DNA from: Flavobacterium sp. Root420
Lineage (GTDB): Bacteria > Bacteroidota > Bacteroidia > Flavobacteriales > Flavobacteriaceae
Length of the DNA stretch: 64,000 nt
Direction: 5' to 3'
Assembly (NCBI RefSeq): GCF_001427905.1
Contig: NZ_LMEF01000008.1
Location: forward strand, 21,999-85,998
A model generated the notes under the pieces. It made no database searches and was not told the DNA's origin. It was given only the letters and a program-made list of their open reading frames with translations. Positions 25,631-32,448 of this stretch are shown here, piece after piece (positions within the stretch are counted from its first letter, which is position 1; the number at the start of each line of letters is the position of its first letter). The position numbers and the translations under genes were made by a program.

Positions 25631-26197
25631 CTACTCGACATTAAACAACCTTAAAATATACGAGAGTTCATATACAATAAACAGAATTGCCAGAATAGTA
25701 TGAAAAGTTTTATTATGAAATTTTATCGCCACCAGACAAAACCCAACATGTGTTGCAATCCGGACATAATATTCGGTTTGATTGTATAAAAAGTAATTCC
25801 CGCCTTTTATGGCTGTATCTATCACGTCGGCAATAAAACTGATGGCCAGAATAGCAAAAAACCAATTTTTACGCGAATAAAAATAATCTTCATAACCGGT
25901 ATAATCTACTAAATCATCAGGATACAAAATGGCACAGAGCAGATAATAAATCAGAATGTAGCAGATGATAAAAAAGTAATCTATAAAATACCATTCGGTT
26001 ATCAACTTGAGATTAAACTCCCACCACCAAAAATGAATAATCAGCAAAAAAACATAAAACACCCAAAGCGAGTGCACAAAATAGAATTTCTTTCTCCCCG
26101 GATGCTGAATAAAAATAACCGAGCCTTTGATAAGATGCGTTAAACTCAACCCAAGAATGATTCCGATAATAGATTTGATATGCGTTAGTTCTTCCAT
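25631..26197 (-). CDS. Integral membrane protein, unknown function
   Basis: A 188-residue protein with about six hydrophobic helices (IIGIILGLSLTHLIKG, LLIIHFWWWEF, FFIICYILIYYLLCAILYP and others) and very few charged residues outside the loops. Aromatic residues are unusually common (Trp, Tyr, Phe). No catalytic motif or known transporter signature is visible. The 220 bases on each side are repeat-rich, so it is likely its own transcription unit. Confidence 0.75.
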   Translation of the reverse strand: MEELTHIKSIIGIILGLSLTHLIKGSVIFIQHPGRKKFYFVHSLWVFYVFLLIIHFWWWEFNLKLITEWYFIDYFFIICYILIYYLLCAILYPDDLVDYTGYEDYFYSRKNWFFAILAISFIADVIDTAIKGGNYFLYNQTEYYVRIATHVGFCLVAIKFHNKTFHTILAILFIVYELSYILRLFNVE

Positions 26198-26280
26198 AAA
26201 ATGATATTGATTTTATAAAGAACTAAAATTAATTCAATTAATTCAGAAACAAGTATTTGTGGGTAAAAATTCACTACATC

Positions 26281-26420
26281 AGCTTAACCGCAAGGTTCGC
26301 AAAGAGTTTACGCAATGTTCGCAAGGGAAATTAAACTTTGCGTCTCCGCGACTTGGCGAGATTAAAACTAACCTCTTAGCGTGCCTTGCGTAAACTCTTT
26401 GCGAACCTTGCGGTTAAGCT
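26281..26420. repeat. Perfect 35-base inverted repeat
   Basis: Arms 26281-26315 and 26386-26420 are exact reverse complements, with a 70-base interior. The arms hold the words CCGCAAGGTTCGCAAAG and GTTTACGCAA; the interior carries related words (ACTTTGCGTCTCCGCGAC). The right arm ends two bases after the stop of the DMP19-like gene. Confidence 0.9.
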
Positions 26421-26422
26421 TA

Positions 26423-26965
26423 CTAAGCCCGTTTAATCTCATGCCCCACAAATTCCTCCAAGGTAGCAAACATATCATCTACCGAAAGCACTTCAAAGTC
26501 AGGGTGATTTTTTAGAAAATTAGCATTTAAAGTCACTAAATTTTCCTCCAATTCATAAAAAGTATCATTGTTCAAAGAATCACGAACCGGATTAACGCCT
26601 TCAAATTTTCCGCTTACAAATTTATTCAGCTTAACGCTGCTCATCAATTTGACTTTTTTGCTTTGTAGTTGAAATAACTCTAAGTGTTTTTCGGCGCCAA
26701 TTAAAGCCAGTCCTTCTTCGATTAATTCGTTCAGTTCTTTATTCCAGGCCGATTTATAGACAAACTGCGCAAAATTTCCTTCGGCATATTGCGACCAGTA
26801 ATAATCAAGATAATAACTCATTAAAGCATCCGGATGAATAAATTCGTCATCGACACCTTCCTCCCGCATTAAATTGATAACCGAAATATTGGAATGAATA
26901 ACATCATGAAGATTTTCACTATTCATTGCCGTTTCAGAAACTATTATTCTACCGAATTCTTCCAT
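26423..26965 (-). CDS. DMP19-like (DUF4375) protein
   Basis: A 180-residue cytoplasmic, acidic protein. The stretch YWSQYAEGNFAQFVYKSAW followed by IEEGLALIGAEKHLELF fits the DMP19/DUF4375 domain, where a Gly-x-Phe-x-Gln-Phe element is conserved. The best-known member is the Neisseria DNA-mimic DMP19, but most members are uncharacterised, so mimicry cannot be assumed here. It ends against the 35-base inverted repeat. Confidence 0.7.
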   Translation of the reverse strand: MEEFGRIIVSETAMNSENLHDVIHSNISVINLMREEGVDDEFIHPDALMSYYLDYYWSQYAEGNFAQFVYKSAWNKELNELIEEGLALIGAEKHLELFQLQSKKVKLMSSVKLNKFVSGKFEGVNPVRDSLNNDTFYELEENLVTLNANFLKNHPDFEVLSVDDMFATLEEFVGHEIKRA

Positions 26966-27033
26966 TTTGATTTGTTTTGAGATTGATTTGCAAATTTCAG
27001 TTAAATAGAAACAGAAAAGAAATACAATCTGAT

Positions 27034-27204
27034 TTATATCGCATCAGATCCGTCTGTATGCTGCTTTTCATTCATTTTTGCCACCAAAACTTTCAAACGC
27101 AAGGCGCGTTCTCTTTTTTCTTCCTGAAGTTTAGCCTTCTTCCGATTCAGCAATTTGGTATGCAAAGCCTTGTTTTTCGTATTTTTTTCAGGTCCTTTTG
27201 CCAT
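27034..27204 (-). CDS. Lysine-rich 56-residue protein
   Basis: The frame starts ATG at 27204 and ends TAA at 27034-27036. The product begins MAKGPEKNTKNKALHTKLLN and continues with a charged helix rich in Lys, Arg and Glu (KLQEEKRERALRLKVLVAKM). It has no membrane segment or Cys. Its codons read as normal coding for this genome, and it fills an otherwise empty gap upstream of the DMP19-like gene on the same strand. A role in nucleic-acid binding is possible from composition only. Confidence 0.6.
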   Translation of the reverse strand: MAKGPEKNTKNKALHTKLLNRKKAKLQEEKRERALRLKVLVAKMNEKQHTDGSDAI

Positions 27205-27244
27205 GATTTCTATGCAAATATAAGAAATTGAATGACAATAAGAT

Positions 27245-27333
27245 TTTGGGCGTTCCCTCCGGTCGGGCTATTCGCTGCAAGTCCTCGCACTTCCTTCGTC
27301 AGGCTGTGGGCTTTCCGCTGCTATCCCTAACGC
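27245..27333. repeat. GC-rich REP-like element
   Basis: About 90 bases far richer in G and C than the surroundings, from GGGCGTTCCCTCCGGTCGGG to TATCCCTAACGC. GCGTT near the left end and AACGC near the right end are inverted. From memory the same unit recurs in many flavobacterial genomes. No open frame of note. Confidence 0.65.
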
Positions 27334-27421
27334 TCACGTTTTCATAAGAAGATTTAGTTTTGTGAGATTATTTTGTACTATTAAATTGAGTATTTTAGCT
27401 TGAAATAATCAAACCTGTCAT

Positions 27422-27925
27422 ATGATTAAAAAATACATTTTGTTCTTTTTCTTAATAGTAATAGGATGTCAACCGCCAAAAAAGAATCATGATTTTACTT
27501 TCTTTAAATGGAATATTCACGAATCTTATTACTTAAAGTTCAATTCATCTGACACACTTTACTTTATTAATACTTATCCATTGGAAGAACAAACTTCTTT
27601 TACTATTTTAAATGAAGAAGAAAAGGAAAAAATCCAAAGCACTTTAGATATTATATCTTTTCCAAAAGAAAAAGAGTTTGCAAGTTCCGTTGATGACGGA
27701 GAAACTTTTGCTTTTGAATTAAAAGGCAAAAAACAATCAAAGCAACTTAAAATTCATGGTCACCAAGGCCCAAATCAATTTTGGCTATTCGGAAAATCAT
27801 TAGAAACAATTAAAGACCAGCATACTTTCATTAAAATCAATAAAAAGTTTGATTTAAGTGAATTTAATAAAATGATTCTTTCTCCACCACCACCAATAAT
27901 TTGCAATCAATGTCCGCAACGATGA
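27422..27925 (+). CDS. Hypothetical lipoprotein
   Basis: A lipoprotein signal (ILFFFLIVIGC) leads into a 150-residue polar protein with a probable beta-rich core (HESYYLKFNSSDTLYFINTY, FAFELKGKKQSKQLKIHGHQ). It ends in a Pro-rich tail with Cys-x-x-Cys (SPPPPIICNQCPQR). I do not recognise a family. Its stop overlaps the ATG of the LprI-like gene (ATGA), so the two are translationally coupled. Confidence 0.75.
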   Translation: MIKKYILFFFLIVIGCQPPKKNHDFTFFKWNIHESYYLKFNSSDTLYFINTYPLEEQTSFTILNEEEKEKIQSTLDIISFPKEKEFASSVDDGETFAFELKGKKQSKQLKIHGHQGPNQFWLFGKSLETIKDQHTFIKINKKFDLSEFNKMILSPPPPIICNQCPQR

Positions 27926-28338
27926 AAAAAACACATCTAATCTTCATTCTATTTTTAATCGGCTTGAATTCTCACTCCCAAGAAAACAAAACGATTCAAA
28001 AACTAGATACAGAACTTCAAAAATGTTTAGATGATACAGGGAACAATATGTTGAGCTGTACACTTGAATATTACAACAAAATAGACGAACAACTTAACAT
28101 AACATACAAAAAAATCAGAGCTATATTAAGCAAACCAGAGCAGGAAAAATTAAAAAACAAACAATTGGCATGGCTTAAAAAAAGAGATCTACATTTTAAA
28201 AAAGTTGAAGCCGAAACTGCAAAAGAACTGGATGGAGACAATGCTTCACAAGATTACAGGATGATCTGTTCTCATGAAAACGCTCTATTTGTGAGAGATA
28301 GAATTATGGAGTTAGAAAAAACATATTCAAAAAACTAA
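27922..28338 (+). CDS. LprI-like (DUF1311) exported protein
   Basis: A signal peptide (MKKTHLIFILFLIGLNSHSQ) precedes a small helical domain with the DUF1311/LprI pattern: a Cys-containing first helix (LDTELQKCLDDTG), NNMLSCTLEYYNKID, then LNITYKKIRAILSKPEQEKL and QLAWLKKRDLHF. LprI of Mycobacterium inhibits lysozyme; that role is only inferred here. The ATG at 27922 fits both the signal peptide and the 4-base ATGA overlap with the upstream lipoprotein gene. Confidence 0.8.
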   Translation: MKKTHLIFILFLIGLNSHSQENKTIQKLDTELQKCLDDTGNNMLSCTLEYYNKIDEQLNITYKKIRAILSKPEQEKLKNKQLAWLKKRDLHFKKVEAETAKELDGDNASQDYRMICSHENALFVRDRIMELEKTYSKN

Positions 28339-28353
28339 AATCAACTCAACCCA

Positions 28354-28632
28354 ATGAATCTCCCAAAAAACCTAACCTTATTCTTCGTTTCTGGAGTTCT
28401 CTCTATTATAGCAGGAATAATTTACGCCATAATACTAATAAACGGCAACTCCGCAGAAGATGGCTTAATGGGAATTTATATTTTGTTTAGTTTGATTCCG
28501 GTTTCTTTAGTTTTATTAATTGATCGTCTTTTGGTTCGGAAGTTTGGGAATCAAAAAATAAATAAAGTGCAATTCTATTTTCTAGGATTTGTTATACTTT
28601 TATGGATTCTTAGGGCGATAGTAAATTTATAA
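28354..28632 (+). CDS. Small membrane protein, unknown
   Basis: A 92-residue protein with three hydrophobic helices (LFFVSGVLSIIAGIIYAIIL, GIYILFSLIPVSLVLLI, FYFLGFVILLWILRAIV) and a short basic loop (DRLLVRKFGNQKINK). No motif is recognised. It begins 15 bases after the LprI-like gene and may be the third member of that unit. Confidence 0.65.
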   Translation: MNLPKNLTLFFVSGVLSIIAGIIYAIILINGNSAEDGLMGIYILFSLIPVSLVLLIDRLLVRKFGNQKINKVQFYFLGFVILLWILRAIVNL

Positions 28633-28676
28633 GAATAAAAACTTATGATTTCAAGCCAATTAAAAAAACCAACCCC

Positions 28677-29009
28677 ATGAAAAACCTCATAATCGCCATT
28701 ATTTCGCTTTTATCATTTTCGATCTATTCCCAAAACCGTTACGAATTGCAGGATGAAGGCGCGGAAAAACTTTATCTTTCAAATTCTATCAGTGAAATGG
28801 CCGATCGAAAAATCATTACAACTGAACCAATTGTTGTAATTGATGGCGTTCCGTATCGTTTTCAGGATTTAGAGAAACAGAAACTCCCTTTGTCAAAAAA
28901 AGAAATTATAAATATTGTGCCTTTGGATAGAGAAAAAGGCATTAAAATTTATGGCTCTTTCGCAGAAGCGGGAGTTTTAATCGTAACTACAAACAGAAAG
29001 AAAAAATAG
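28677..29009 (+). CDS. Exported TonB-plug-like mini protein
   Basis: After a signal peptide (LIIAIISLLSFSIYSQ) the mature protein is only about 93 residues. It contains IVVIDGVPYRFQDLE, IINIVPLDREKGIKIYGS and AGVLIVTTNRKK. These match the order and wording of the plug domain of SusC-type TonB-dependent receptors (VIDGVP, then I..i.vLKd..a.iYG, then GVi.I.TK). There is no beta-barrel or TonB box. It may be a stand-alone plug-fold binding protein. It is not adjacent to a susD-like gene. Confidence 0.65.
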   Translation: MKNLIIAIISLLSFSIYSQNRYELQDEGAEKLYLSNSISEMADRKIITTEPIVVIDGVPYRFQDLEKQKLPLSKKEIINIVPLDREKGIKIYGSFAEAGVLIVTTNRKKK

Positions 29010-29028
29010 TTTCAATAAGCAACACAAA

Positions 29029-29586
29029 ATGGAACCGACCTTTTTCGCAACTCAGGAAAAATTCAGGGCATGGCTACAAAAGCACCACCAAACAGAAACC
29101 GAATTATTAGTTGGTTTCTATAAAGTGAACAGCAAAAAACCTTCTATGTCCTGGTCAGAATCTGTAGATCAGGCACTTTGTTTTGGCTGGATCGACGGCG
29201 TTCGCAAATCAATTGATGAAGAAAGTTATACCATCCGGTTTACACCGAGAAAGAAAACCAGTATTTGGAGCGCCATCAACATCAAAAAAGTCGAAGAACT
29301 CACCAAAGCCGGACTCATGAAAGAAGCTGGTCAAAAAGCTTTCGACTTAAGATCAGAAGAACGTTCCCGAATTTATTCGCACGAAAAAGATCCTTCTTTT
29401 CTAACTTCTGAATTTGAAAAACAATTCAAAGCCAATAAAATAGCTTGGGAATACTTTAACCAGCAAGCACCATCCTACAAAAAAGTCATGATTCACTGGA
29501 TTATGAGTGCCAAACAAGAAAAAACACAAGTTTCGAGATTGGAGAAAACGATAAAAGTTAGTGAGGAGCGGAAACGAATGCTGTAA
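29029..29586 (+). CDS. YdeI/OmpD-associated family protein
   Basis: A 185-residue cytoplasmic protein with the YdeI family pattern: F.....FRAWLQKHHQTETELLVGFYKV, MSWSESVDQALCFGWIDGVR, SYTIRFTPRKKTSIWSAINIKKVEEL. Some relatives are reported to give bacteriocin tolerance, but the mechanism is unknown. The C-terminal half (FNQQAPSYKKVMIHWIMSAK) matches the helical end of the family. It follows the plug-like gene by 19 bases. Confidence 0.85.
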   Translation: MEPTFFATQEKFRAWLQKHHQTETELLVGFYKVNSKKPSMSWSESVDQALCFGWIDGVRKSIDEESYTIRFTPRKKTSIWSAINIKKVEELTKAGLMKEAGQKAFDLRSEERSRIYSHEKDPSFLTSEFEKQFKANKIAWEYFNQQAPSYKKVMIHWIMSAKQEKTQVSRLEKTIKVSEERKRML

Positions 29587-29673
29587 AAATAACAAATGTT
29601 TATCAATTTGATTGAGCGACAAATAGTAACTTTATCCTCTTTCTTATAATTTAATTCATCAAAAAGTCAAACA

Positions 29674-30576
29674 ATGGAAAACAGAACCACTTTACAATAC
29701 TATGTTTTAGATGTATTCTCGAATAAAAGTTATAAAGGAAACCCATTGTCGGTTGTTTTTACAAATGGTGATTTAGAATTAGAAACCTATCAAAACATTT
29801 CAAAAGAATTTGGTTATTCTGAAACCTCCTTTATCTATTATTCAACAAAGAAAAAAGCGCTAAAGGTTCGTTCGTTTACCCCAACCGGAATCGAGATTGA
29901 TGGGGCAGGACACAATTTACTGGGTGCGGTTTGTGGTGCCTTGCTAAAAAGAATGCCCATTTTTGAAGAGCAAAATGAAAGCGAACGTTTTGTTATCATG
30001 AAAAATTTATCTATTCCACTAACGGTAAGTTTTGATTCGATTACTTATGATCCGGTGGTACAAATGCATCAAAAATCGGCGGTTATTAAACAAGAAATCC
30101 CAACTTACAGAATTGCGGTAGCATTGGGTTTAAAAATTGAAGATCTGGACGTTAATGCCTTTGTTCCGACAATTGTAAAAACAGAAGTTGCACACACTAT
30201 GGTTCCCATAAAAAACAGCCAGGTGCTCAATAGTATTGTGCCTGACAACCAACTTTTAATTGAAATATCAAAAGAATATCATTTTGAAGGATTTTATTGT
30301 TTCACCCCTGCTGATGAAAATCAGGAACACATAGTCGAAACAAGATTTTTCAACCCTATAATCGGGATATATGAAGATCCGGCTACCGGAACGGCCGCAG
30401 GTCCTTTAATTGGCTTTTTGACTCAAAAGAAATTCACTAAATCAGACAAAGAGTATAAAATTCTGCAAGGTGTCAAATTAAAACAGGCTTCTATGATTGA
30501 AGTTATGAATCGTGAGGAAGATATTTTAGTTGGTGGGTCGTCTATTATTACGATGCGTGGGGAATTATATTTATAA
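29674..30576 (+). CDS. PhzF-family isomerase
   Basis: A 300-residue protein of the PhzF/diaminopimelate-epimerase fold. N-terminal domain: YYVLDVFSNKSYKGNPLSVV and FGYSETSFIYYSTKKK, with the conserved Glu of the family. C-terminal domain: VETRFFNPIIGIYEDPATGTAAGPL, the PhzF signature. No phenazine genes are near, so the substrate is unknown. A possible promoter (TTG, 16 bases, TAACTTTA) lies at about 29610-29635. A perfect terminator follows. Confidence 0.9.
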   Translation: MENRTTLQYYVLDVFSNKSYKGNPLSVVFTNGDLELETYQNISKEFGYSETSFIYYSTKKKALKVRSFTPTGIEIDGAGHNLLGAVCGALLKRMPIFEEQNESERFVIMKNLSIPLTVSFDSITYDPVVQMHQKSAVIKQEIPTYRIAVALGLKIEDLDVNAFVPTIVKTEVAHTMVPIKNSQVLNSIVPDNQLLIEISKEYHFEGFYCFTPADENQEHIVETRFFNPIIGIYEDPATGTAAGPLIGFLTQKKFTKSDKEYKILQGVKLKQASMIEVMNREEDILVGGSSIITMRGELYL

Positions 30577-30580
30577 AAAA

Positions 30581-30600
30581 AAGCTGCATTAATGCAGCTT
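30581..30600. terminator. Bidirectional terminator
   Basis: AAGCTGCATTAATGCAGCTT is a perfect 20-base palindrome flanked by an A-run on the left and T-rich sequence on the right. It separates convergent genes ending at 30576 and 30608. Confidence 0.9.
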
Positions 30601-30607
30601 TCCTTTT

Positions 30608-31738
30608 CTATTTCTTAATCTCATGTGGCAATGTTTGTTTTTGCTGAGGGGGAATTCGTTTCTTTAAAAACAAAATCTGCCCTAAATGACTTGACTGATG
30701 TTCCATAACATGAAACCAGCAATACTGGTTTGTCCAGTCATACCTTTGCTGAACTTCGGCGAACCACGCGTCGTCTCTTTTCTTTAATTCCGAAATGGTT
30801 TTTGCCCGTACCTCATTATAAATATCCAAATAATACTGAATATCATGTCCTTTAAATTCATCTCTTCCGCCTTGGTCTAAATTTAAGGCTTTATCCCATT
30901 TTTTCTTTTCTTCTTCGTTAAATTCTCTGTTTTCAAAAGTAAAAACCTGATAGTATTTTTCGGCTGCAGCCAAATGCATTACAAGTGCTCCAATTCGGTT
31001 GGCCTCTTCATCATGCAAATAATCTATTTCATATTGATTCATGTTTTTAACGGTTCTTTCAACCCGATCTTTAAGATCTTCCAACATCGAAATCATGTCT
31101 GCAATTTTAGGTGAAGCATCTTCAACATTTCCAATCTTTGCCTCTTGTCTGGGTTTAATACCGTTTCCTTCCAGCAATAAACTAGTTTTTCCATCAACAC
31201 TTGATTTATCCAAAGTAATTTTATATTCCTTTACTTTAACAATCGCATCTTTAGAAATACCTAAACCCCATTTTGGAATATCGTCAGTTTTTATCGGAAT
31301 TTCAAAACTTGAATTTAAGACTGCGAGAGGCTCAAAAACTCCTTTTGCATTTTCAATCAGCAATTCAAATTTATCAAAATAAAATTTTCCATTATACAAG
31401 CACAAACCTCCAAAACTTAGCGATTTACTATTCTTATCGATCGTTCCTTCTACTGTATAAGATTGCCACTCTTTTGATTTTACTGGTCTGTCTCTCATGT
31501 TGTCAAAAAAACCATCTTCGTCATTTTTAGTGTCTACTCTTGCCCATACTCCAGCCCATGCTTTTGGTTCAGTACTTTCAACTTTAACAGAAGCAATTAC
31601 TTTAAATTTCTTAGGTGAAGTCGTTTGAATATCAATTGTCTGATTGAAAGAAGTCCAATCGCTGGAAATCGTCTTTTGTGTTTGAGCCCCGGTAAAAACA
31701 AAACTTAAAAACAATAATAAACTAGTAACTTTTTTCAT
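30608..31738 (-). CDS. Exported protein with C-terminal DinB-like domain
   Basis: The signal peptide ends at TGAQTQ. Residues ~20-190 form a beta-rich module (WAGVWARVDTKNDEDGFFDN, SLSFGGLCLYNGKFYFDKFE) resembling carbohydrate-binding-like jellyrolls. The C-terminal ~170 residues are a four-helix DinB-type domain with metal-binding His candidates in ALVMHLAAAEKYY and FHVMEHQSSHLGQ. DinB-like proteins are usually cytoplasmic thiol-dependent or damage-related enzymes, so an exported fused form is unusual. The activity is unknown. Confidence 0.78.
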   Translation of the reverse strand: MKKVTSLLLFLSFVFTGAQTQKTISSDWTSFNQTIDIQTTSPKKFKVIASVKVESTEPKAWAGVWARVDTKNDEDGFFDNMRDRPVKSKEWQSYTVEGTIDKNSKSLSFGGLCLYNGKFYFDKFELLIENAKGVFEPLAVLNSSFEIPIKTDDIPKWGLGISKDAIVKVKEYKITLDKSSVDGKTSLLLEGNGIKPRQEAKIGNVEDASPKIADMISMLEDLKDRVERTVKNMNQYEIDYLHDEEANRIGALVMHLAAAEKYYQVFTFENREFNEEEKKKWDKALNLDQGGRDEFKGHDIQYYLDIYNEVRAKTISELKKRDDAWFAEVQQRYDWTNQYCWFHVMEHQSSHLGQILFLKKRIPPQQKQTLPHEIKK

Positions 31739-31828
31739 TGTCCGTATTTTTAGAATTCTTTGTAAATATAAAATTGTTTTTTAAGGAAAAAACTTAATAT
31801 TCTTTAAATTTTAAAACAAAAACAAAAA

Positions 31829-31854
31829 AAAGCCGCATTTAAAAATGCAGCTTT
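31829..31854 (-). terminator. Hairpin after the CDGSH gene
   Basis: AAAGCCGCATTT at 31829-31840 pairs with AAATGCAGCTTT at 31843-31854 with one mismatch. It is the same style of terminator as at 61214-61244 and lies 22 bases past the CDGSH stop. Confidence 0.75.
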
Positions 31855-31876
31855 ATGTAAATCAAAAATTATTTTT

Positions 31877-32104
31877 TTAGTTCGTTTTCATAGGCGGTAA
31901 ATCAAACGCAACAGAATCGTGTTCGAAATTATTGCGGTGTCCACCATCGCAAAAAGGTTTGTTTGCAGATAATCCGCAACGGCAAAGTCCTAATGCAGAT
32001 CTTCCCTGAAGTCCGTAAACTGTTCCTTCTGAATCCATGATTTCAAAATCACCTTCGATTTTGATTGATCCGTTTTTATTGATGATAAGTTTTGTCTTGC
32101 TCAT
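31877..32104 (-). CDS. CDGSH iron-sulfur protein
   Basis: A 75-residue protein with one CDGSH motif, C41-R-C43 then P50-F-C52-D-G-G-H56, which binds a [2Fe-2S] cluster with three Cys and one His. The central Ser of the classic name is Gly here, an accepted variant. The ATG at 32104 (MSKTKLIINKNGSIKIEGDF) is chosen because residues before it are not conserved. The small size fits the bacterial type-1 proteins; its partner is unknown. Confidence 0.9.
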   Translation of the reverse strand: MSKTKLIINKNGSIKIEGDFEIMDSEGTVYGLQGRSALGLCRCGLSANKPFCDGGHRNNFEHDSVAFDLPPMKTN

Positions 32105-32268
32105 AAAATTGTCTTTGTTTTTTTCAGGGCAAAGGTTGCAAAATATATCTTTATTTATAAGATGCAAACGTAGTTTAAACTGGTTCTATTTTATGGGGGT
32201 TGTCTCACAGAGTCACACAGAGATTTTCGCAGAGATACGCTAAGATTTTTGTTTGATTTCATTAAAAA

Positions 32269-32333
32269 AATCGCGCAAAGACGCAAAGGCGCAAAGTTTT
32301 ATTTTCTTGGCGCCTTTGCGTCTTTGCGCGATT
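32269..32333. repeat. Perfect 23-base inverted repeat upstream of metG
   Basis: Arms 32269-32291 and 32311-32333 are exact complements made of CGCAAAG words. It is nested in a wider imperfect repeat: CACAGAG/ATTTTCGC words at 32200-32245 face TTTGTGAATCTCCGCG words at 32345-32398. It lies 90 bases upstream of the metG promoter box. Confidence 0.85.
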
Positions 32334-32421
32334 AATTAGCTTTTTCTTAAAACTCTCCGCGAATCTCGACGCTTTTTCTTTGTGAATCTCCGCGAAATAA
32401 CAAATTCTCAATTCTATTGCT

Positions 32422-32429
32422 TATTTTTG
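32422..32429 (+). promoter_or_regulatory. Putative metG -7 box
   Basis: TATTTTTG fits TAnnTTTG and lies 19 bases upstream of the metG ATG at 32449. Confidence 0.5.
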
Positions 32430-32448
32430 CACTCAATAAAATTGAAAG

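Noticed and set aside
26423..26965. Anti-restriction DNA mimic
   Set aside because: The DMP19 link is to a broad domain family; the acidic character is modest and no defence genes are nearby.
26977..27231. 84-residue open frame on the plus strand
   Set aside because: It lies opposite the 27034-27204 lysine-rich frame and has a Phe/Arg/His-rich composition typical of an antisense shadow.
29674..30576. Phenazine biosynthesis locus
   Set aside because: Only a PhzF-family gene is present; the other phz genes are missing and PhzF homologs are common outside phenazine producers.
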